From a virus, in the IMG/VR virus record IMGVR_UViG_3300022723_000068, positions 1-60,896 of that record: DNA of 60,896 nt, one strand, 5' to 3'. The notes beneath the pieces were generated by a model. It saw nothing but the letters and a program-made list of their open reading frames with translations. It was not told the DNA's origin and searched no databases. Both the position numbers and the translations under genes were made by a program. This document shows, piece after piece, positions 9,685-18,051 of the stretch; the stretch's first letter is position 1, and every line of letters begins with the position of its first letter.

Positions 9685-10112
9685 TACCTAACACCTCCGA
9701 GAACTCGTGCACGACGGAATACATCGAGCCCCGCCTGGACGGCGAGCGCCGAAATGCCGTTCGGCGCCTGGGCCGAAGAGCCCTGATCCAAGAACGTGAT
9801 GTAGCGGACGTTGTTGCTGATGTAGATAGGGGCGTCGCCGATCTTCCAGGTAGAGGCTACGGCGGCGCCCTCGGCGGCCGTCACGGACCCGTCAGGGTCG
9901 AAATCGTCTTCGTCGGCGTCGACGTTGGGGGCTCCAATCTGCACGCGCCAGTTGCCGCGAGCGCGACCGGTATCGACAGGGGTGGTCTGGACGGCAACTT
10001 GGTCGACGACTACCGCCGCCTTTACCACCGTCTTCTCTATGTTCGCATCTAGGGACCTCGCGACTGCGCGCATCCTCTTAGCGAAATTTCCCAGCCCTAT
10101 ACTCGTGGCCAC
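9684..10112 (-). CDS. HK97 gp10-like tail protein
   Basis: A 142-aa protein with the pattern of HK97 gp10-like tail/neck proteins: KAAVVVDQVAVQTTPVDTGRARGNWRV (residues about 29-56), then a loop and IYISNNVRYITFLDQGSSAQAPNGI. The TPVDTGRAR segment is the best signature. The start is GTG after a GGGAG site. Unusually it lies downstream of the chaperone genes and directly before the tape measure rather than in the connector cluster, so it may act at tail tip or tail completion. Confidence 0.65.
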   Translation of the reverse strand: MATSIGLGNFAKRMRAVARSLDANIEKTVVKAAVVVDQVAVQTTPVDTGRARGNWRVQIGAPNVDADEDDFDPDGSVTAAEGAAVASTWKIGDAPIYISNNVRYITFLDQGSSAQAPNGISALAVQAGLDVFRRARVLGGVR

Positions 10113-10116
10113 GCTA

Positions 10117-10443
10117 CTACTCCCTCTTGGACAACTGATGCTTTATGAAGGCGTCGTCCATCTTCCCTACTATCGCGAAGAGTGACTCGGTCTGCTCAGC
10201 GTCAAAGCCGTAGACCTCAGAGTACTCTTTCGTCACATTCCAGGGAATCGCGGCCACGCCAAAAGACCCCGGTCTGCATGTCGAGAGATCGAAGAACGCG
10301 TCCCAGTAGAGGCCGCTGCCCATCAAGAGCTGCGGTGCGTTCTGCATCCTCTCCGGCAGCTCCCTGCCGTCCGACAGGCACTGCTTGATAATCATCTGCT
10401 CGATCGGCGCCTGCTCCAGAGTATAGAGCAGACACTCAATCAG
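10117..10443 (-). CDS. Tail assembly chaperone, T extension (reached by -1 frameshift)
   Basis: This is the open frame that continues the upstream chaperone after a -1 shift at 10443-10449. The fusion is predicted to be 255 aa: 147 from the first gene, then 108 from here, reading LIECLLYTLEQAPIEQ before an internal ATG at 10395. The frame stays open across the junction, which supports frameshifting rather than a separate start. In lambda the G and GT proteins chaperone the tape measure during tail assembly; the position just before the tail genes fits. Without the shift only an internal start at 10395 (92 aa) would be available, and it has no good ribosome site. Confidence 0.75.
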   Translation of the reverse strand: MIECLLYTLEQAPIEQMIIKQCLSDGRELPERMQNAPQLLMGSGLYWDAFFDLSTCRPGSFGVAAIPWNVTKEYSEVYGFDAEQTESLFAIVGKMDDAFIKHQLSKRE

Positions 10444-10883
10444 TTTCCCGCTCGAATCTCGTCGATCGATGCGCGAAACAACGTCCCCTTCTGGGCCTGA
10501 TCACGAAGATCCGCCCAAAGGTCGCCAAGCTCAGGGTGGGAGATCACCTTGAGGACCTCGTCGGGCGAGAACTCCAGAACCTCACCAGACTCGGGGTCCT
10601 CGATGCCCCTCACCCACTGGCCTTCTTCATCTCCCGGGAGCTCCCAGTTGACGATGATAGTCTCGGCGAAGGCCTCGCGAAGAAGTCGTTGAGCGACCTT
10701 CTCGCTCATGGTCTCCGTCTGAATGGCGCGGAGATACGGCTTCGTCTTCTTCTCGATGCACTTGTCGAACGCCTTGTTGGTGCCGCCTGCGCGGCTGATC
10801 GTGACTCTGAAGTCTCCGTAGTCCAGTATCACACCCTTAGACTCAAGATCGGTATCGACCCTGAACTTGTCATATGCACCCAT
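10440..10883 (-). CDS. Tail assembly chaperone G
   Basis: A 147-aa acidic-rich soluble protein directly after the tail-tube gene, the usual location of the G chaperone. It begins with ATG behind an AGAGGAG site. The last codons read GCG GGA AAC TGA, so its stop codon abuts the slippery heptamer. Most ribosomes should end here and make the short form, a minority should slip and make the 255-aa GT form. No homology to a named family is claimed; the call rests on order, size and the frameshift signal. Confidence 0.75.
   Translation of the reverse strand: MGAYDKFRVDTDLESKGVILDYGDFRVTISRAGGTNKAFDKCIEKKTKPYLRAIQTETMSEKVAQRLLREAFAETIIVNWELPGDEEGQWVRGIEDPESGEVLEFSPDEVLKVISHPELGDLWADLRDQAQKGTLFRASIDEIRAGN
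10443..10449 (-). other. -1 ribosomal frameshift site, G GGA AAC
   Basis: On the coding (minus) strand the last sense codons of the chaperone are G GGA AAC followed at once by TGA. This is a canonical X XXY YYZ slippery heptamer in the zero frame; lambda uses the similar GGGAAAG. After slipping, decoding resumes with CTG and stays open for 108 codons. Confidence 0.85.
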
Positions 10884-10909
10884 GTTGCACTCCTCTGCTA
10901 GGGTGGGTA

Positions 10910-12712
10910 TTACACGTCGGCCGCATCCGGCAGATAGTCGTAGAAGACCATCATCAGGGTGTGGTCGAGCGCGGTGTCGAGCTTGGCGGCAGTGGCGGCC
11001 TCTAGGGAGAGCGGCAGCGTGATGGGCTGATCCTTCTCCACGTTGAGCCGGCCTTCGCCGAGAGCGATCAGCGGCACGTCGATAGAGATGCCGCCGTTAG
11101 CCTTAACGAGATGCATGTCGAGCGTCACGTCCGAGTTGTTGCGCACGGCCTGGACCGAGGCGACGTCGGCGAAGTACGCCGTGACGTTGCCGTTGACCAC
11201 GAAGTCGCCCGCCGTCACCTCGAAGGCGCCGAGCACACCGACCGCCTTGTTGGGCGTCACGCCGTTGTTGATTGTCAGCGTGAGCTCAGTCACGTAGGCG
11301 AACAGCGCATCGGGATTCTCAGCCGTGAGACTGTGAACCGACATCTTGATGCGGCTGAAGTCGGACGACGTGTTGAAGGCGTCGGCGTCCTGCAGCGTCG
11401 GCCGCGAACCCGTCTTGAGAGCCGTGGCTGCATCTATCTGCGTGTTGTTGATCGCCACGAATGAGAGGTCGCAGACGAGCTTGTCGGCGGTCGGGACCTG
11501 GAAGCTGAACTCGTTCGCCACGGCGCCTACCAGATACTCCGCCTGGATGTCTGACGGAGACGCCGTGTCGGGGGCGCCGAGCGTCCGCTCGAGCTGCAGG
11601 GTCCGACGGACCTGATTAGTCGCGTCCGACTCGTTCTTGAGAACGCGACCGAACCAGAAACGCACCGTACGAGATCCGGAACTGGTCTCGGCGATCATCG
11701 TGGTCGCAGACTTGTCGACGACCAAGGCGTTAGCGCTGACGCTTCGAACACGCTTGAAACCGTTGTTCTGGCTGTTGCTAAACCCCTGTAGACCCGTATC
11801 GCCGCCGACGTAGATCCACTCGCCCGGGATAAGACCCAGCGTCGTGAAATCGAGCGCCGTCGACGTATACGTCGCGTAGTTGCCGGATACCGAGACGTCG
11901 ATGTCGTCCGCCGTGGCCTGGTGACCTACACGGACTGCGCGGGCGTCGGTGTCGCCGGCCAGCGTTTCATCGGCGAGATCTGTGGTCACGTTGAGCTCGA
12001 CGTTCGTCGCGAGCTCATCGGAGTCGACCAGATGCAGACCGTTGTTGCCGGTCTCGGTGACGAAACCGGTCACGTAGACGATGTCGTTCTCCTGCCAGTC
12101 CTCGGCGATATTGGTGAGCGTGAGATCAGCCGTCGCGGACGAACCTGAACCCGTCGCCGTCACGAGCGCGTTGGCCGTAGTCGTGGGGTCGGTGTTGTAG
12201 GCGCCACCGTAGATGATGTCGAGGCCAGTGATGCCTCCGGAGCCGTCGACGCTGGTGACCTGGAAAGTCGCCGTCTCGGCGCCCGTGCCGGTGGCCGTGA
12301 CGAAGTCGCCGACGGCGTATCCCGAGCCCGCCGCGTTGACGGCTACCGCAGAGACCGTGCGGTTGTGGAGCTCGAAGTGTTCGCCCGTGCCGTCGGCCGA
12401 GTCGATGTAGGCCTCGTCCTTGCGCCGGAAGAGCGCGAAGCAGAACGACTGCAGAAGATCCTGCATGTTGTCCTGGGTGAGGTCTGTGCCGAAGCCGCCG
12501 GACGCGTCGAGGTCCGTCACTACACCCTTCTTGCGCTGACGACCGGCGTTGATCGGGGCGCGGGCGACGGTCGTGAGCTGGCCGCCGAACTCCTGGTAGC
12601 CGTTCGGCTCCAGAGCGTTCCATATCGGGCTCGGCGGGAGTACACCGATAGCCGTCTCTACGGCGTATCGGAGGCCCGAGACGTTGCTGTCGATCTTCTG
12701 TAGCTGAGCCAT
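10910..12712 (-). CDS. Major tail tube protein with inserted modules
   Basis: A 600-aa protein whose N-terminus (SNVSGLRYAVETAIGVLPPSP) and RAPINAGRQRKKG segment are typical of siphophage major tail-tube proteins. It is long for the family, because residues about 115-310 hold inserted Gly/Ala/Thr/Asp-rich modules, including a VNAAGSGYAVGDFVTATG...GAYNTDPTTT unit also seen in the 6183-7415 protein. These may be surface domains decorating the tail. The tail-tube fold resumes near 370 (RTLQLERTLGAPDTASPSDIQAEYLVGAVANEF). It lies between the tail terminator and the chaperones. A conserved upstream motif shared with the capsid gene suggests separate high expression. Confidence 0.8.
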   Translation of the reverse strand: MAQLQKIDSNVSGLRYAVETAIGVLPPSPIWNALEPNGYQEFGGQLTTVARAPINAGRQRKKGVVTDLDASGGFGTDLTQDNMQDLLQSFCFALFRRKDEAYIDSADGTGEHFELHNRTVSAVAVNAAGSGYAVGDFVTATGTGAETATFQVTSVDGSGGITGLDIIYGGAYNTDPTTTANALVTATGSGSSATADLTLTNIAEDWQENDIVYVTGFVTETGNNGLHLVDSDELATNVELNVTTDLADETLAGDTDARAVRVGHQATADDIDVSVSGNYATYTSTALDFTTLGLIPGEWIYVGGDTGLQGFSNSQNNGFKRVRSVSANALVVDKSATTMIAETSSGSRTVRFWFGRVLKNESDATNQVRRTLQLERTLGAPDTASPSDIQAEYLVGAVANEFSFQVPTADKLVCDLSFVAINNTQIDAATALKTGSRPTLQDADAFNTSSDFSRIKMSVHSLTAENPDALFAYVTELTLTINNGVTPNKAVGVLGAFEVTAGDFVVNGNVTAYFADVASVQAVRNNSDVTLDMHLVKANGGISIDVPLIALGEGRLNVEKDQPITLPLSLEAATAAKLDTALDHTLMMVFYDYLPDAADV

Positions 12713-12753
12713 TCTGGTGCTCTCCTTAAGTTGAGACGAGTCCGAACTTTGGG

Positions 12754-12768
12754 CTCCATGGCTCTATC
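12754..12768 (-). promoter_or_regulatory. Shared motif upstream of tail tube gene
   Basis: On the minus strand the 15-mer GATAGAGCCATGGAG lies 41 bases before the tail-tube start. The identical 15-mer lies 50 bases before the major capsid start, and in both places a hairpin sits just upstream of it. It could be a late promoter element, a processing site or an mRNA stability element for the two most abundant virion proteins. Recognition is by identity only. Confidence 0.4.
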
Positions 12769-12769
12769 G

Positions 12770-12797
12770 CTCGGGTGTGGGCGCCAGACCCACCGAG
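12770..12797 (-). terminator. Hairpin before tail tube transcript region
   Basis: A hairpin with arms CTCGG+TGGG and CCCA+CCGAG, 9 pairs with a 3-base bulge and a 7-base loop, lies in the short gap after the tail terminator gene. No T-run follows on the minus strand, so it is a weak terminator at best and may instead be an RNA processing or stability element. Confidence 0.35.
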
Positions 12798-12803
12798 TGG
12801 AGC

Positions 12804-13262
12804 CTATCTTACCTCGTCGTACTCGAAATCTACAAGTACATTAACCTGTGTGTAGTCCCCATCCGTACCGATCTCGGCGGGCCTTATGTTGCTAAAGGTG
12901 ATCTGCCCAGGGTCCGTCCGCACCCCCTCGAACGCTCGCATGGCGACCAGGGTCATGGCGTCGAGAGTCGTGAACCCGTCACCCTTAGGCGCGAAGAGGC
13001 CAACTGTGGCCACACCGAAACGTCTGTAGCGCCGCCTACCATCCTCAGAGGTGCCCAGAGCCACTTGCCCTCCGGCGCCCGGGTTGTGGCGGATGGTGAG
13101 ACGAGCCCAGGGTAGCGGCCTGCTCGATGTCTTCTCAGGCGTGTCGCCCTGAGCGACGTCCTCGTACTTGACGAAGTAGTCTTGAGTGCCTGAGTCAGCC
13201 AACCAGGCGATTCTGAACGTCGCCTGGATCTCGTCGCGAGCCTGCGCAACTGTGGCGGTCAT
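12804..13262 (-). CDS. Tail terminator protein
   Basis: A 152-aa protein between the neck protein and the tail tube, the normal location of the tail terminator (lambda gpU family). Its outline fits: an N-terminal helix (VAQARDEIQATFRIAW), an RLTIRHNPGAGGQVALG strand pair, a basic RRRYRRFGVATVGLFAP segment and a C-terminal strand VNVLVDFEYDE. It would cap the finished tail and dock it to the head. ATG overlaps the upstream stop as ATGA. Confidence 0.65.
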   Translation of the reverse strand: MTATVAQARDEIQATFRIAWLADSGTQDYFVKYEDVAQGDTPEKTSSRPLPWARLTIRHNPGAGGQVALGTSEDGRRRYRRFGVATVGLFAPKGDGFTTLDAMTLVAMRAFEGVRTDPGQITFSNIRPAEIGTDGDYTQVNVLVDFEYDEVR

Positions 13263-13645
13263 CGCCTAATCCCCACGAAGTAGAGGAGCGTTACGCCGGC
13301 TGGCTTCAGGACCTCGACGCCCTCGATGTTGTAGCGCACTCCGTCGAACAAAACTTCGTCGTAGCCTCTGACGTCCGTCTCTACTGCGGCGATCAAGATC
13401 GCCTCCGAACGCTTGACGAAGCCCTCCTTGGCGACGCGCAGACCCAGGCGAGTCGAAGACTCAGGTTCTACGCGTACCGCACTACCCAAGACCTCGGTCT
13501 CATCCGACGAGGGATCTGCAGCGCCTCGCCACGGTTGTGAGACGTCCGCGGGCGTCGCGTTGAGCTGGTAGAACGTGCAAGCGGCGCCGTTGGCTGCGAC
13601 TAAAGTCGCGGCTCTCGTTCTCAACGCCTCGTAGTCGATCGCCAC
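13259..13645 (-). CDS. Head-tail joining / neck protein
   Basis: A 128-aa protein in the connector cluster between the DnaT-like adaptor and the tail terminator. It is predicted mostly beta, with RSEAILIAAVETDVRGYDEVLFDGVRYNIEGVEVLKPAGVTLLYFVGIRR resembling stopper/minor head proteins in this slot. The start is GTG sharing one base with the upstream TAG; its stop overlaps the tail terminator start. A head-completion role is inferred from place and fold-like pattern. Confidence 0.55.
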   Translation of the reverse strand: MAIDYEALRTRAATLVAANGAACTFYQLNATPADVSQPWRGAADPSSDETEVLGSAVRVEPESSTRLGLRVAKEGFVKRSEAILIAAVETDVRGYDEVLFDGVRYNIEGVEVLKPAGVTLLYFVGIRR

Positions 13646-14502
13646 TAGCGAATAACCCCGCCGCCCTGGACCAAGAGGTCCGTGAGATATGCATCCGCCT
13701 TCGGATACGCTCGAATCTCAACATCGGCCGTCGACGAATACTCGATCTCGTCCTCGATCGGCCCCACCTTCGTCCTCGTGCGTACGACCTCTCGGCCGCT
13801 GTCGGGGTAGGTGGGGTCTGGGTCGAGATCCGTACCACAGAGAATTCTGTAGGCGTACTCTGCGATCGCGTGCTTGAGCTGCAGCGGAATGAAGTCAAGA
13901 GAGTTTCCGTAGCGGTCGATCAGAAACGCACGCGGGAACTCAAGCGGCTGCGGTATGAAGGCGTCGTAGCCACCGGACAGAGTCGCGAAGTTGAACGAGA
14001 GTACGGAGCTTGACTCGGTGCTTTCGTGGACGTTGCCCGGTGTCCCGGCAGCGAGCGAGTAGAACACGGCCCTGTCGCCGGTGAAGGTGACACCCTCGAG
14101 CTCCGTGCTAGCGGCGTAGCCGGCCCCGCCGTTAACGGCGCTGACCAGGTTGGACACGCTGGCGGAGGCGGAGACCCCGATCTCGACGTCGTAGTCCACC
14201 GCCGCCGTTGTTCTAAATGTGTACGTGTTGCTACCCAAGGTTACCGTGTCACCGTCAGACGGGACGCCGGTCGCCGTGAGAGTGGCTCGAGCGAAACGAA
14301 GATCAGAGTACCGCTTGACCCCCTTGAACAGACGCCCGAAACGACGATCGACGTAGTCGGTGGCTCTGATGATAGACTGCTCGACCGAGCCGTCGTACTC
14401 CAGGGGATTGCCTCGAGCAGCGTGGTACTGCTTGAATTCGTTCGCCGTGATGTAGGCGTTCGCCGAGGCGATCCCTGAGCCGTCTTCTACGATGAGAGTC
14501 AC
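13645..14502 (-). CDS. Head-tail connector, DnaT-like, with inserted domain
   Basis: A 285-aa protein. The ends form the phage DnaT-like ssDNA-binding / connector family: MTLIVEDGSGIASANAYITANEFKQYHAARGN at the start, IIRATDYVDRRF, and a C-terminal part with LEFPRAFLIDRYG...KHAIAEYAYRIL. Between about 70 and 175 an extra domain is inserted (TLTATGVPSDGDTVTLGSNTYTF...GVTFTGDRAVFYSLAAG), a module seen in other virion proteins. In tailed phages this family lies at the head-tail adaptor position. The start is GTG, overlapping the upstream TGA as GTGA. Confidence 0.65.
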   Translation of the reverse strand: MTLIVEDGSGIASANAYITANEFKQYHAARGNPLEYDGSVEQSIIRATDYVDRRFGRLFKGVKRYSDLRFARATLTATGVPSDGDTVTLGSNTYTFRTTAAVDYDVEIGVSASASVSNLVSAVNGGAGYAASTELEGVTFTGDRAVFYSLAAGTPGNVHESTESSSVLSFNFATLSGGYDAFIPQPLEFPRAFLIDRYGNSLDFIPLQLKHAIAEYAYRILCGTDLDPDPTYPDSGREVVRTRTKVGPIEDEIEYSSTADVEIRAYPKADAYLTDLLVQGGGVIR

Positions 14503-14870
14503 TTGGTGATGTCCTGTTGAAACGTATACTTGTTCTTGGCGATCGTCTTCTTGAGACCTCCGGCGTCGGTTTGCTCTATATCGTACCAGTACTGGCCGAC
14601 GGCCTGGTCCGCCTCAGAACCTGCGTTCCACCGAACCTCGATCTCCCCGGCCGCGGCGTCGGTGATCACGCCTGCGATCTGGACGAGCTCCGTACCAATA
14701 GAGAGGTCCGGGTCTGGGTCCTTGTGCGTATTGATCGTGAACACGAAGGCGAAGCTCGTGACGTCCCGGGCGTCTCCGTTCTCGTCCAGGATGGTGAATC
14801 TGTCCGGCGCCGTGTCTCCTCGCTTACGGACGATCGCGGAGCCGAGAAGTTCGTTGGTCAGATCAGCCAT
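14499..14870 (-). CDS. Hypothetical virion protein
   Basis: A 123-aa acidic protein, predicted beta-rich, with IVRKRGDTAPDRFTILDENGDARDVTSF near the start and AVGQYWYDIEQTDAGGLKKTIAKNKYTFQQDITK at the end. This layout recalls small beta-sandwich domains found at the N-terminus of baseplate or fibre proteins (BppU-like), where the chain starts by binding the particle. The gene overlaps its neighbours on both sides by 4 and 8 bases. Probably a head or neck decoration; not firmly identified. Confidence 0.5.
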   Translation of the reverse strand: MADLTNELLGSAIVRKRGDTAPDRFTILDENGDARDVTSFAFVFTINTHKDPDPDLSIGTELVQIAGVITDAAAGEIEVRWNAGSEADQAVGQYWYDIEQTDAGGLKKTIAKNKYTFQQDITK

Positions 14871-17133
14871 CGAGGTTCTGCCTGCTGTTGTAGTCGGGCG
14901 CTGTCAACGATTGTACCGCGTTGAAGAGACTCACGAGGATCTGCTGAGTACTGTTCGGTATCCTCTCGGCGGAGGCGTCGAAGATCGTGGCCAGTACGCT
15001 CGACTGAAGCGCCACTGTGGCCAAGAGCCCTCCACGAGCAAGAAGCACGGCCGCGACAGACGACTGCATCTGCACAGAAGAGGCGATCCCGCCTCCCGAC
15101 GTAATGTCGGCCGTAATCGACGACACTGTCGGGACCACTGCGTCGGTGCGACCAAGAAGACGGCCGTCCGCCGTGACGTCGAAACCCGAGTTGATCGTAC
15201 TCTGGAGAGCCCCTTCGGCCTCGAGATCTCCAGCGACATCAAATACGATGGCCGGTGTGGCCGCCAGCGCGCCCGTGGCGGATAGCTCAGACACGATGGA
15301 GAAGGCCGTAGCGACCGCGGCGTTGAGACCACCGTCGCCGACGAAGCTAAGATCGGGCACGACTGATAGCGCCGCGCTGATCGAGCCCTCTGCGTCGCCC
15401 ATAGCAGAGAGCGCAGCGGAAAGAGAAACAGCGATTGCCAGATCGGCGGAGAGCTCCCCTCTGGCGGAGAGCTCACCGGAGAGACTGGTTACGGCAGCGG
15501 CGGCGCCTTGGAGATCGCCCGAGGCTCTGAGATCCGCCGCCACAGAGATCGCGAGAGCTATCGCCGCGTCGAGCTCGCCCTGCGCTATTAGATCCGCCAC
15601 TACGTCGGCCACGATAGGCAGAGAAGCGGTGATCGAGGCGTTGCTGGCGTTGGTCAAGGTACCGCTGGCATTGGCGAGCACAGAGGCTACGGCGGCTACG
15701 TCTCCGAGAGCTGTCAAGTCTGCCGCCAGAGATAACTGAGAAGCCGCCTCCGCAGAAAGACTTCCCACGGCGTCCAAGTCGGCGACGAGAGCGCTAGTGA
15801 TCGCTAGAGCCGCCTCCAGATCTCCCTGAGAGGCGAGAGTCGCGGCGACAGCCGTCACGATAGACAAGGCGCCGTCCAGATCACCAGAAGCGGAGAGATC
15901 TGCTGCGACAGAGATCGCGGTCGACAGGTCGCCGGCCAGAGCGCCTGAGGCGTCGAGATCTGCAGCCACCGTTACGGCCGCGTCGACAGTAGCGGCGATG
16001 TCCCCGCCGTCCTCTGGTGCGGGGTTTAGTACGATCGCGCCGATTGATGAGTAAGACTCAACCGCCATATCAACTGTCGTCGATCCAGCGTCAGCATCAA
16101 ACGCAACAACTTCAAAACGATGACTGTTGATCGACTGATCATCTTCTAGTGTGTTGTCGTCGGGCGTGATCGAGATTGAAGATCCACTGAACCGCTGCGC
16201 GTAGGCGAGTCCGACCTGCCCCGTTGACGACGTCAATGTCAATTGCATTGCATCGCCGCCACCCGACGCGTTATTCAGGTCAACGTCAGAGTCCCCGACA
16301 AGTGCTGCAATACTAGAGACATCAAAGTCGTTGTTAAGGTAGACTGCGATAATTTCGCCGCCTTCGTCCGGCGCGGTGTCGCTCCAAGCCCACGCCAGCG
16401 ACACAGTGCCGATTGACGGACTTAGTAGAGCACCGATACCAACATGAGCGCCGTAAGTTGTCGTTGCTTGATTTTGTAAGGGCGCGGTGAAATCTACCGA
16501 ATCACCATCAATGGTTACGGAGGTAACATCATCACCCGGGCCACCGTCCCACATGCCGGTGAAAACAATAATTGCTGCCGTGCCGGACGGCACGGTAATG
16601 TTCGCTGAACTACTTGCCGCCCCACTTGCATCAACGACCTCAGAGCCGAGAATACTGTCTACTGCATCGGCCATTACGCCGCCCCCAGCTGTCGATGATT
16701 CCCACGTAACAACAAGATTTGTAATAGCCCCTGGGATTGCTTGGGGCTCGCCATCAATGAAATACGTCGCCACGCCGCTATGCTGACTTTCCTCGTCGGC
16801 GCTGTTGAACGCCGTTGCGACGAAGCGACATTCGGTATTGTCTGGAAGGCTCTGCCAGACATAGCTATCGGCCGCTGACGGCAGATTCTGAACCGTGCGT
16901 GGGTAGCCTGACTCCGATCCGCACTCGGCGTACAGATTGTACCCGGCCAGATCGGTGAGCAGCGTGCCGTCTTCGTTGTGCGTAGGCGCGCTCCAACTCA
17001 GTGTTGCTTCGCCTGCGAGCGACGCTGCCGTGCAGATCGTTAGTACGAGGGTCGATGCCGCACACAGGGCGATGCGCCGCACCCTCTGCCAGAGGGTAGT
17101 CGCACAGGAATGTGCGGCACCGACGCGCCACAT
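14863..17133 (-). CDS. Secreted/virion repeat protein with signal peptide, Fn3 and 20-residue repeats
   Basis: A 756-aa protein. I chose ATG at 17133 because it shares a base with the preceding TGA and starts a plausible signal peptide (RRIALCAASTLVLTICTAASLA). A fibronectin type III domain follows (about 40-130), then a beta-rich domain (about 140-370, VTSVTIDGDSVDFTAPL...AYAQRFSG), then about sixteen degenerate repeats of 20 residues with the pattern aADLsAsGdLxaa to the C-terminus. The Sec signal is odd for a protein in a virion operon. Bases 16030-17550 look richer in A+T and use different codons from the flanks, which suggests an acquired front part fused to phage repeats. Confidence 0.6.
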   Translation of the reverse strand: MWRVGAAHSCATTLWQRVRRIALCAASTLVLTICTAASLAGEATLSWSAPTHNEDGTLLTDLAGYNLYAECGSESGYPRTVQNLPSAADSYVWQSLPDNTECRFVATAFNSADEESQHSGVATYFIDGEPQAIPGAITNLVVTWESSTAGGGVMADAVDSILGSEVVDASGAASSSANITVPSGTAAIIVFTGMWDGGPGDDVTSVTIDGDSVDFTAPLQNQATTTYGAHVGIGALLSPSIGTVSLAWAWSDTAPDEGGEIIAVYLNNDFDVSSIAALVGDSDVDLNNASGGGDAMQLTLTSSTGQVGLAYAQRFSGSSISITPDDNTLEDDQSINSHRFEVVAFDADAGSTTVDMAVESYSSIGAIVLNPAPEDGGDIAATVDAAVTVAADLDASGALAGDLSTAISVAADLSASGDLDGALSIVTAVAATLASQGDLEAALAITSALVADLDAVGSLSAEAASQLSLAADLTALGDVAAVASVLANASGTLTNASNASITASLPIVADVVADLIAQGELDAAIALAISVAADLRASGDLQGAAAAVTSLSGELSARGELSADLAIAVSLSAALSAMGDAEGSISAALSVVPDLSFVGDGGLNAAVATAFSIVSELSATGALAATPAIVFDVAGDLEAEGALQSTINSGFDVTADGRLLGRTDAVVPTVSSITADITSGGGIASSVQMQSSVAAVLLARGGLLATVALQSSVLATIFDASAERIPNSTQQILVSLFNAVQSLTAPDYNSRQNLDG
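14970..16010 (-). repeat. Sixteen degenerate 60-bp (20-residue) coding repeats
   Basis: In the protein above, units such as AADLSASGDLDGALSIVTAV and AATLASQGDLEAALAITSAL succeed each other with a constant period of 20 residues. The consensus is aADLxAxGxLxAalaixxxV. Strict period with diverged DNA points to selection on a repeating fold, probably a beta-solenoid or fibrous stalk, rather than recent slippage. Confidence 0.75.
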
Positions 17134-17546
17134 CAGTTGACCACTACGCTGACGCTGCACCCGCCTGATGGGCAGTCGACCGTAATGCTCAGATTTTCGA
17201 TCACACCCGGTAGCGGCAGGTCGGCGACGGTGACTGTTGCGACCGGGCCGGGATCTGGCTGCTCGCCCGTCGCGTTGAAGGCTCTTACACAAACCTCGTA
17301 GCTGCCGTCGACCGGGAATGCGCTTGTGAACGAATCGCCGCTGTTGACGCTCGCGAACGCCGGCCCGGTGCTCCCTGTCGCAGCGCAGTCGTCGATGTAC
17401 AGGTTGTAGCCGTCCGGCGCGCCGCCAGTGGTCGGGTCGTCGAAGGTGATCAGTGTGATGTCGTAGGGTGCTCCGGCGTTGGCTGCAGGCCCTACGAGCA
17501 GCAGACACAAGGCCGTGGAGGCCAGAAAATAGAAGATCTTACGCAT
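17133..17546 (-). CDS. Small secreted Fn3-domain protein
   Basis: A 137-aa protein with a clear Sec signal peptide (MRKIFYFLASTALCLLLVGPAANA, cut after ANA) followed by one fibronectin type III domain with four cysteines that could pair. It starts behind a GGAG site and is translationally coupled to the larger Fn3 protein. Its signal peptide and codon use match that neighbour, so the two form one acquired unit. Export to the periplasm or surface is expected if it is made; a role in the virion is doubtful. Confidence 0.6.
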   Translation of the reverse strand: MRKIFYFLASTALCLLLVGPAANAGAPYDITLITFDDPTTGGAPDGYNLYIDDCAATGSTGPAFASVNSGDSFTSAFPVDGSYEVCVRAFNATGEQPDPGPVATVTVADLPLPGVIENLSITVDCPSGGCSVSVVVN

Positions 17547-17559
17547 GGGTTTTTCTCCG

Positions 17560-18048
17560 TTAGTGAAGGTTGAGACGATAGTTGTCTTCGGCGTTGGTCA
17601 ACGTCCCCGTGACCACCATCCTCTTGCTCGAGTCGCCCGCCCAGGCCTTGGCGGCGCGAGCGGCCTGTCTCAGCCAAGCGTGGTAGACAAGACCGTCAGA
17701 CCAGTGCATGGCTACGCTCTCGTTGTCGAAGCAGATTCTGATAAGCGTCCCCTCGTACTTCGTCGCCCACTCCTCGAGAGTAGGGATTAGACGAGATCGG
17801 CGAAAAGTCCTGTTCGCCCGCGGAGGCTCTTGCGCCTCCGTAATCTCGATGATCTCAGAGATCTCCGCCCAATTCTTGACTGGTTCCCGCTCGAGACGCA
17901 TGGCCTCCTTGCACGCCATGCGCAGATGTCTGGCGATGTCCAGGGCCGTCTGATACGGCACGGCCACTTTCAAGTGACCGAACCGCATGTTGACGAAGTC
18001 GAGCTCCGCCTCGGCCGAACAGGCCTCACGAAGGAGGATGTCGACCAC
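17560..18048 (-). CDS. Hypothetical protein
   Basis: A 162-aa soluble protein, not recognised. The N-terminal half is helical (QTALDIARHLRMACKEAMRLER), the C-terminal half beta-like (LIRICFDNESVAMHWSDGLVYHAWLRQAARAAKAW). No signal peptide or metal-binding cluster. The start is GTG at 18048, with only a weak ribosome site. It lies between a decoration-like gene and the signal-peptide pair; a virion or assembly role is possible. Confidence 0.45.
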   Translation of the reverse strand: MVDILLREACSAEAELDFVNMRFGHLKVAVPYQTALDIARHLRMACKEAMRLEREPVKNWAEISEIIEITEAQEPPRANRTFRRSRLIPTLEEWATKYEGTLIRICFDNESVAMHWSDGLVYHAWLRQAARAAKAWAGDSSKRMVVTGTLTNAEDNYRLNLH

Positions 18049-18051
18049 GAC

